The position numbers and the translations under genes were made by a program. Shown here piece by piece: positions 29,634 through 36,367 of a DNA stretch of 36,367 nucleotides. The DNA is taken from NCBI GenBank assembly GCA_015039365.1, contig WION01000536.1:1-36367 (forward strand). Reading direction: 5' to 3'. The notes under the pieces were generated by a model. The model saw nothing but the letters and a program-made list of their open reading frames with translations, made no database searches and was not told the origin of the DNA. Within the stretch, counting starts at the first letter, position 1. Each line of letters begins with the position of its first letter. The stretch is from Amanita rubescens (Eukaryota > Basidiomycota > Agaricomycetes > Agaricales > Amanitaceae).

Positions 29634-30186
29634 CTACAGGACTGAGGATGGGCTACACACCGGTGACAAACCAATCATAGAATCCGCTAACTTCAATGCA
29701 CGCTTGTGCAATTTGCCCATTTGGAACTTGATGAGTATGCGGGCTGGGTTAACTATATCGAGCCAGATGCCTGGAGGCAAGCTCAGGAAGTCTTTCTTCT
29801 TATCACCGACTAGGCTCAGTGCCGCCTCGATGACTGGTACCATCTCTTCGATCATGGCAAGAACCTCTCCTGCCTCAATTCCAGAAACACACTTGACATC
29901 CTAGAATGCGGTGCGAAGAAGACACGCGGATGTCAGGATTTCGGATTGGTCTGTTAAGAGATCACTTGCCTCGATGTCTTTCCCGCACGCCTTGAGCTTG
30001 CCGTCGATCTTCCAGACGGCTTTCTCGATGGCCTAATGAATAGGATTGATTTAATTCGGCAAATTATTGGCCAGTAGGACCTACCACCGCACCCGAATAG
30101 GTGATTTTCCCCGCTACGGAAGACTTGAGCTGATTCATGCTTTCGGCGACCTCCTTCAAATGCTCTTTCAATTGGTCAATGGCCAT
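29634..30186 (-). CDS. Small HsbA-like all-helical protein (three exons, 143 aa)
   Basis: Exons 30186-30085, 30032-29970 and 29900-29634. The first intron has GTAGGT/CATTAG. The second begins GCAAGT after GAG, a GC-AG intron ending TTCTAG; without splicing, the frame stops at that TAG. The protein is MAIDQLKEHLKEVAESMNQL, then AIEKAVWKIDGKLKACGKDIE, then a long helix pair around AMIEEMVPVIEAALSLVGDK and a final helix before VCSPSSVL. Spacing of helices and the kkkdFlslp middle recall the hydrophobic-surface-binding protein A (HsbA) family. There is no signal peptide, so it would stay inside the cell unlike typical HsbA. Gene model fairly sure; family tentative. Confidence 0.65.
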
Positions 30187-31717
30187 GGTTTAGTTGTTGA
30201 TCTCGAGGTAGAGGTGCTGAAGATCACAGAAGATTGGGGAGTTTAACTCGCCATTTCAATGTACTTTATACCACCCCGTAGTCATTCCTACGTCATCTTT
30301 CACGACATGCGTCCGGGGTCATGAGAATCGTACGTCTCGCATAGCTTGTACATAGCCTTTGTCATTGCGAGTGTGATGCCGCACAAAGATAAACTTGAAA
30401 ATCACTCGAGGCTACCCCGAGGATTAACAATCATATATCGCTCTACTAGGAATGCGATTCAGCCACCGATGCCACGAGGGGTGATGTATGATAGCCTTTA
30501 CACTTCGATCATTCACGAGTCACGAGAAGCTCTGCAGAGTGTATCGCCCATATTGTGACCATCAACTATTGTCGTGATCCTGAATCGAAGATATTTCAGT
30601 TCCTATGCACATTGTAGTTCCACTTATTGCGCAAGACCGTAGTAGGTACCCCTATGGAGTCACTATAATAAGTTGTCCTCGTGTCTAACCTTAGCGTATA
30701 AGCAGGGTATCAGCTTTGCGAAACTAGAACTTAAGGTTAAACCTGAACCTTATCAGCATCGCATAGTGAAGGCTGGCTGCCTTCATGATGCAGGACGTTC
30801 ATTCTAGGATCCAATTCAGTTACGGGAACAGAGGAGAAGTTATGGAGGAGAAGTTATGATCGTGAACACGGAGCGTGGTGCCCACGTGTCAATTCATTCT
30901 GTCATTCAACATGAGGCCATGTGCATGATCACTTGATATACTGACAGTAGTAGTGCTTGAGCCAGATCAGATCACATTCGTTCTGGAATTCTTACGGGAA
31001 CGTTACATTACCGCCATGGTGACTCGAGGTCAGGCTATGGAAACACTTCGGGGAGGTTCGGATGTAGGTAGGTTCGGATGTAGGATACTAGGAAAGAGAC
31101 ACAACGATCGTGAACACGCGCCAGCCCTGAGCCGACCTCGTGGCCAATTCATGGCCTGGCATCCATGATCACTTGGCACCCAGACATTCCCTTCCAGACC
31201 AGGCCAGGCTCTGAAAGTTGAAACCGAAATGAGGCCCACGGATATCTCAGCTTCCGAGGTTGTAGTGGGCTCTAAGCAGCTCTAAGCCCGCTCCGAGCTT
31301 AGCCTAGCGAATTGGAGCAGCGCTGCCACCAAGCCACCTCTCGTCCACCGTCTTGCCTCACGCTGCAGTCGCCTTTCTGTCTCGCCTCTCTTGCCCAACC
31401 GTCGCCTCAAGTGCCTCTCACCCAGCTGTTCCTTGCCCTCGGCCAGTCACTTACTCCTCACCCTCTCTCCTGGCTCTCGCCCCGCCCCCTTTCTCGCCCC
31501 GTCCCATTTCTTGCTCATCTTCTATGCCACTTGCCTAAATATCACCATTGAGGGCTATACAATAGGCGATCTCGATCAGCACCGGCAAATCTTCATATCT
31601 ATAACCCCATGTTGCCGCCACGCTTACTTCCGCCTCCCGGCACGGGATCGCCGGGCTCTTATTTAAAGTAGCGTTGACTGGACATTTTCGTGTACAAACA
31701 AGTCCTTCGGCCTCGGA
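30187..31717. other. Long intergenic region with imperfect repeats, promoter of the octad-repeat gene
   Basis: About 1.5 kb. Two segments (about 30790-30940 and 30965-31180) share ttacgggaac, gatcgtgaacacg, caattcat and catgatcacttg in the same order and look like an old duplication. Small tandem units occur at 30830-30857 (gaggagaagttatg twice) and 31054-31085 (aggttcggatgt twice). From 31310 to 31510 the plus strand is strongly C/T-rich, a common feature of fungal promoters, upstream of the ATG at 31718. No gene recognised. Confidence 0.4.
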
Positions 31718-34076
31718 ATGGCAGCATTGCCTATTCTCCCAGCCATCTTCCGACCATTGATCGTCACTCCATCGGAACTCTCTCGGAAATACATCAGCTC
31801 CAGTTCACCAGGTCGAGATACACCTACACGGATATTGGTTGATGAGTGGGGGAAAGGGGAAATTTTCGACTGGTATCGGAAACTGCCAAATCCCGCGGTC
31901 GACAGGGTCGAACTGCGAAAAGAGAAAGACAGATTTCGACATGAATTCATCGTGGTTCGCCTAGGAGATGGGCGTATTTACCGCTTCGACAGGCGACCAG
32001 TGGCCGGCGTACATACCGAAGCAATTTCTCCGAGTGGTTGTGAAGCAGAGGACAGTGTCTCACCCGTCAATGACAATCAATACGCAATGACTACAAGTGC
32101 TAGGATCGTTCTGGAATTCAGCGACAAAAAGCCGGATTTATATGTTATCATCGCTACGTGCGCTGCCATTCAGCTGGACCCAGAATCCAAGTACTACACG
32201 TTACAAAAATTCAATTGCTATTTCCTGGCGCGGACCATCGTAACTCTTATTGTCCGACATCATATCAGCCAATTCCCCAGGCAGCCGCGGGATGCCCTTC
32301 GATGGGACGCGATCACCGAACTAGCAATATCAAAGCACGTGTTCGGCGAGACTTGGGCGAATCTAGATGCAGCAATTAGAGATGCAGTATCCTCTGTCCT
32401 CCAAGTCGACCTATGGCCGCTGGTCGAAGCGGAGGCCAAAGCGCGTCTGGAATATCCAGAACTGTGGACGGGGCTAGAGGAGAAGACGAAGAAGGCTGTT
32501 CGCGAGGTAGTAGAGACGAAGACGAAGACGAAGACGCTCATGGTTGATTCATTGAAGACCGCGGTATACGAATGGGTCATTCGTTCTGTTCAGCAGACTC
32601 TGTGGTACCCGGGCCTCGAACGCAATCTGTCAACAAATTCCCTCGCATATGACCAAGCAGCGCAAAGCATCGTGAAAGGCAAAATCCAACCCGAGCTGGA
32701 GAAGGAGTTGCCGAATTATGCGACGAAGGAAATTGAGGACATTCTTCCACTTCCTTTGATCAACAGGCTGCCAGGTCGGCTGATTGCAAATTTGCCCTCT
32801 CAACTTCTGGAGCGGGTACCTGCAACTCTGCTCGATAAACTTCCTGATGATTTTTTGGCCAAACTCTCGGCTGATATATCAACTGTATCACCCTACGAGT
32901 ACTTTGAAAAGGGCTCTCTTGAATTCTTTGAACGGCTACCGAATCACATAATGTTACGACCTCCGGGAAAGTTTCAGCAGATACCCGACAGAGTTCGCGA
33001 GATAGGACACCGGCGACTGCGCGGCGTGTTAAACGAGCCAGATCATAAGGACAGATTACTGGCTCTGCGGCTGATAGTGCATCTTCCTGAAGAAGAGGTG
33101 CCCCCAGAATATAGCGCTCTGCGCCAGGAAATAATGTCCGAAGAATCGACGAAGCCAGAATATAGAGCTCTGCGCCAGGAAATAATGACCGAAGAATCGT
33201 CGACGACAGAAATCTTGGAAGTCTCGGAAACGGTCGAAAGTGCCGCACCCGTTCCGGAGACCAGACCCAAAAGCTCTATCCGGCAATTGTGGGAACGGGC
33301 AAGTCTTCTCGGACTTGTGGTCCGCATCACCCCCAACGTTATCCTTGACAATTGGCCTATGTTTCTGTTAGAGTTAACACCAGCTTTTATGTTCAAGTCT
33401 ATACCAGGCAACGCAATGGGGACTCTACCGCCCAAACTGATGGCCAGATGTTCTACAAAGTTTCTATCAAAACTTCCCGATGAGATGCTGGCAAATATAC
33501 CGGCAACTATGTTCAGGAATATGCCACGAGCGACGCTTGAAAGGACGCCGACTGCGCTCTTGGAACGGTTTCCGATTGAAGCCATGAAAAATATTCCCCG
33601 AGAGTTCGTTGAGCACGTTTCTGAAGATCTGGTCGACATTCTCCGGGAACCACTTGCAATAGAATCGTTCGGGGGCAAGAATCTGAAGCCGGCACTTGTA
33701 AAGAATGCCATGGATGTTATTATAGGAAAATTAGACGAATCCAAGGATGAGCTATCCGAAGTAGGTATCCATGCTACTGTCAGGTCAAAGGTAGCTCGAT
33801 TCAGGTTTTCGATATGTGACCGTATTCTAAATAAAAATATGACAGCTCGGAGTCAGACATGATATGCATACTCACAGAAATCTGCAGGCCCGGATACGGA
33901 AAATGATCAAAGATCATAGCAAGACGGTGGCCCGGGTGCCCGGGCTGGGGATGGGCGAGGAAGAGGTATTCAACGGTTTGCGGGACAAAACGGAAAAGAT
34001 ATGGCAGGATGTACGTTTGCGTGCAACATCTTAATCTGGCGCGAATTTGAATGTCTAGGGCTTGGTTCGTACTTAA
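31718..34076 (+). CDS. His/Cys-core protein with proline-phased octad repeats (about 745 aa)
   Basis: The main exon starts at 31718 and stays open to 33862. Residues about 65-185 hold RFRHEFIVVRLGDGRIYRFD (His75), a short insert, then YYTLQKFNCYFLARTIV (Cys167). This is the same core as the gene at 12731. Residues about 348-387 and 537-645 consist of exact 8-residue repeats with Pro at fixed spacing (RLPGRLIANLPSQLLERVP). A 17-residue tandem repeat (EYxALRQEIMxEES) lies between. A coding-like exon (ARIRKMIKDHSKTVARV) at 33878-34010, with a GTACGT donor and a tiny last exon 34059-34076, probably belongs to it. The joining intron is 33805-33877 (GTTTTC donor) or 33791-33887 (GTAGCT). Without it the protein is 714 aa. 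No named family. Confidence 0.8.
32759..32878 (+). repeat. Octapeptide repeat block 1
   Basis: Five successive 8-residue units, xxx[LV][PS]xxx, e.g. INRLPGRL, IANLPSQL, LERVPATL, LDKLPDDF, LAKLSADI. DNA copies are diverged, so the period is kept at the protein level. Confidence 0.85.
33104..33205 (+). repeat. 51-bp tandem repeat (two units)
   Basis: Units 33104-33154 and 33155-33205 are nearly identical and encode PEYSALRQEIMSEESTK and PEYRALRQEIMTEESST. Recent in-frame duplication between the two octad blocks. Confidence 0.85.
33326..33652 (+). repeat. Octapeptide repeat block 2
   Basis: Fourteen consecutive phased positions (ITP, NWP, LTP, SIP, TLP, RCS, KLP, NIP, NMP, RTP, RFP, NIP, HVS, ILR), each eight residues apart. 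Pro is present in eleven of them and a large hydrophobic residue recurs three or four places later. No indel breaks the phase. Confidence 0.85.
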
Positions 34077-34393
34077 TATTATGTTTTTCTTCTTCTTTGG
34101 ATACGGCCGTACCATGTCACCATCTGATTTCTACACAAAAGATTGTAAATCGGGTGTGATCAAGGCATCAGAGCAATGCTGTTTGGGCTATTGAGTGAAC
34201 GGTCTCTCGCTTCGCTCCAAGGGCTCCCACGACTGACGGGGGTTGCCGGTCACGATGCGTAGAAAGTGTGAATTTGCTGTGAATTACAGGCTGGCTGTGC
34301 AGGTTGGCTGTGCGTGCTACGGCTCGGTTTTGGTAAACTTTTGGCTCTGCTCTGCTTTATATTGGCTGGCTGGGTGCCGAAAGGTAGCAAAAT
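34077..34393. other. Intergenic, promoter of the P450 gene
   Basis: About 320 bases. ggctggctgtgcaggttggc shows a small internal repeat near 34289. tttatatt at 34356-34363 lies about 30 bases upstream of the ATG and may act as a TATA element. Confidence 0.35.
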
Positions 34394-36367
34394 ATGGCAC
34401 CTCAAGTAACTGCTCTGTTGAGCGACATTCTACAACCCTCTTACATTTGGCTTCTGATTACTGGTAAGTCGTCAAATGTGATTGTATTATCAGCCAGATG
34501 TGAAGCTATTTGTCTCTGCTCTTACTAATTCAAGGTTATGTCGCGTATCGTTTTCTCTACCGACTTGTACTGTGGCCACGGTATCTCTCGCCGCTGCGCC
34601 ACGTTCCGACAGCACCTGGCACTAAATTAATCATGGGTCACTCACATCTCATATACAATAACAAAGCTTGCCTTTCACAGAGCGAATGGGCGAAGCAGTT
34701 AGGCCCTGTTGTTCGATTCTTCGGCCCTTTCGGTTCAGAGTGCTTGTTCTTCCTACAAGCCGAGCCTTTGCGCCAGATTCTATCCACGGGTTGGTTTGAT
34801 TATCCTCGAGTGCGTATTATTAGATTTTCTTTGAAAACGTGTTTTTCTGAGCGCTTCGCGAAGCCCGCATTCGTGAGACAGATTCTTAGAATAATAGCTG
34901 GAGATGGTCTACTTGCGGTCACGGGCCATGAACATCGATTGATGAGGAAAGCAATGAATCCCGCATTCTCAATGCCTAATCTGATGGCCCGTATGTGTGA
35001 TCACTGCCTCATCGATGAATAGTGAACAAAATAATTTGACAGAAATGCATATGTATTACAACCCGGTTGATAAGTCCGTTCCGCGAACTGTATCCAGTAG
35101 ATACTTTACTGATTAGCTTGATTGCTAGGCTCGTCAAGATAATAAACGATGAAATTGATTCCCAAGCAGCGCCACAGAAGGGGAAAGTAATGCATGCCTA
35201 TGAATGGAGTACATATCCGATTTACTCTTTTTGTTTTATAACGGACTACATATCATTTTAGTGGGTAAGGTTGCTTTGGATATCATATGCGACACCGCCT
35301 TTGGTTACAAGGTCGATTCGCTGCACAATCCTGAAAATGAACTCGCAGTGGCCTTTGAAAAAGGCGCCAACCTTCAAGACGGTACGTTTATCCAAATCTG
35401 ATACTCGGAGGTCATCATTATTACAGCTGTATATAGTACGGAATATGGAGAAATTCGCACTGGCGGCTTCCATTCCAGGTTTCCGAGAAGTACTGACAAG
35501 TTCTTGGATGCATAAATATTGCCATTGGTTTGATAACATACCGTTCACCGGTAAGCGAACCGTGAGCTTTCAAGCAATGAATTGTCCTCGACAATCGCAG
35601 CCCATCTAAGTACTTTGGTTCAGTCAATTTACACGATGAGGAAGGCTTCTACGGAGATGCTTCGGGAGAAGATGGATGATAGCATCACTGCCTCGGATAC
35701 CGAAGCCAAACGCGATATTATGAGCATCCTGATTCGCGCGAGGAAAGCTGAGCTAGAAGAAGACAAGATGGCTTATACCATGAGCGATAAAGCCGTATTA
35801 GACCAAGTAGTGAGTGTTGCCGGACATCAATGGTATCGATAAAGTTGATGGATAAAAATCAGCTTACGTTTCTCGCTGCGGGCTATGAGACTAGCGCATC
35901 CGGGTTGGCATGGGTAAGCCCCGGCTATATGTATTAAATATCGGATTTTGATATGTTTGAAAAGACATTGTGGCTACTTGCTAATAATCAAGAGGCTCAA
36001 AGCAAGCTTCGCGAAGAAGTTACGCCGGTGCTCAGGGAGAATCCACATCCTGACTATCGTACACTCAAAGAGCTACAATGGCTCGATTGCGTAATGTGCG
36101 TATTTGATGCCTGCTGCTGGCCGTGAATTGACAATCATCCAAACAGCATGGAAAGTTTAAGGGTGTTGCCACCTATACCGTTAGCCCATCGCATTGCCAA
36201 TAGAACCGGTTACATAGGTGATATATTAGTGCCAAAAGGAACGCTGATTATAATTCCTGTACGTCATTCGATATCGACTCCAGAGAGCTCCATGTTGAGT
36301 ACTTTTAGATTCGTGTTGTCAACACTTATAAAGGTGTTTGGGGAGAAGACGCCGAAGAGTATGTCTT
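34394..36367 (+). CDS. Cytochrome P450 monooxygenase, 5' part (12 exons seen, continues past the window)
   Basis: Exons: 34394-34463, 34535-34809, 34864-34990, 35043-35073, 35129-35208, 35262-35381, 35437-35550, 35601-35809, 35863-35913, 35965-36095, 36147-36258, 36309 to the edge. All phases agree. An N-terminal hydrophobic anchor (SYIWLLITGYVAYRFLYRLV) points to the ER membrane. Then come LRHVPTAPG, FGPFGSECLFF, GDGLLAVTGHEHRLMRKAMN (helix C), LDIICDTAFGYKVDSLHNP, the I-helix FLAAGYETSASGLAW, and the K-helix ESLR (ExxR motif) followed by VLPPIP. The window ends at GVWGEDAEEY, before the heme Cys. The pattern resembles the large CYP families of agaricomycetes that hydroxylate secondary metabolites or xenobiotics. 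Substrate unknown. Confidence 0.93.

Noticed and set aside
29416..29904. 162-codon plus-strand frame
   Set aside because: Antisense of the last exon of the well-spliced HsbA-like gene.
33043..33744. 233-codon minus-strand frame within the octad-repeat gene
   Set aside because: The Ser/Arg-rich composition is the mirror of the repeated sense codons; the sense frame has a family core and a perfect period.
1..36367. Intact transposon, CRISPR array or origin
   Set aside because: No transposase or reverse transcriptase blocks, terminal inverted repeats or regular spacer arrays were seen; the organism is eukaryotic.

Overview
The window looks like nuclear DNA of a filamentous basidiomycete, most likely an agaricomycete. 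Genes are cut into many small exons by introns of about 45-60 nt with GT(R)NGT donors, CTAAC/CTGAC-type branch sites and NAG acceptors. The families also fit: basidiomycete NACHT proteins, F-box/LRR paralogues, a CYP-type P450, CGFS glutaredoxin, and several lineage-specific proteins. I assigned exons by hand from splice signals and reading-frame continuity. No tRNA, rRNA, CRISPR or intact transposon was recognised.

Left part (1-12,700): a low-complexity repeat block at the edge, a short plus-strand gene remnant, and a decayed membrane-protein gene. Then comes a family of zinc-phospholipase-C-like genes on the minus strand: one complete six-exon gene (4053-7106, 933 aa), one pseudogene broken at its metal motif (2179-3212), and one promoter-plus-exon-1 fragment (3300-3507). 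Next are a dienelactone hydrolase (7618-8807) and a short-chain dehydrogenase (9702-10810). The dehydrogenase has decayed partial copies on both sides.

Middle part (12,731-22,500): a His/Cys-core protein with a repeat-built coiled-coil tail (12731-14071), a 13-exon homoserine-acetyltransferase-like alpha/beta hydrolase (14950-16583), a mitochondrial-type monothiol glutaredoxin (17463-18031), and two F-box/LRR genes made by segmental duplication. One F-box copy is frameshifted, the other intact. Each duplicated unit also carries an inverted F-box scrap.

Right part (22,500-36,367): an orphan 72-residue protein matching the N-terminus of a NACHT gene, a visibly GC-richer block with decayed peroxiredoxin-like and membrane-protein genes, and the NACHT gene itself (25830-27908). 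These are followed by a decayed protein kinase, a small HsbA-like helical protein, a large protein with the same His/Cys core plus exact 8-residue proline-phased repeats (31718-34076), and the first twelve exons of a cytochrome P450 running off the edge.

Overall this is accessory, duplication-rich chromatin: enzymes of small-molecule metabolism mixed with families linked to self/non-self or stress signalling, and many paralogue relics. The most promising unexplained material is the pair of genes sharing the His...Asn/Gln-Cys core, especially the octad-repeat protein, together with the phospholipase-like gene with its large C-terminal region of unknown function.
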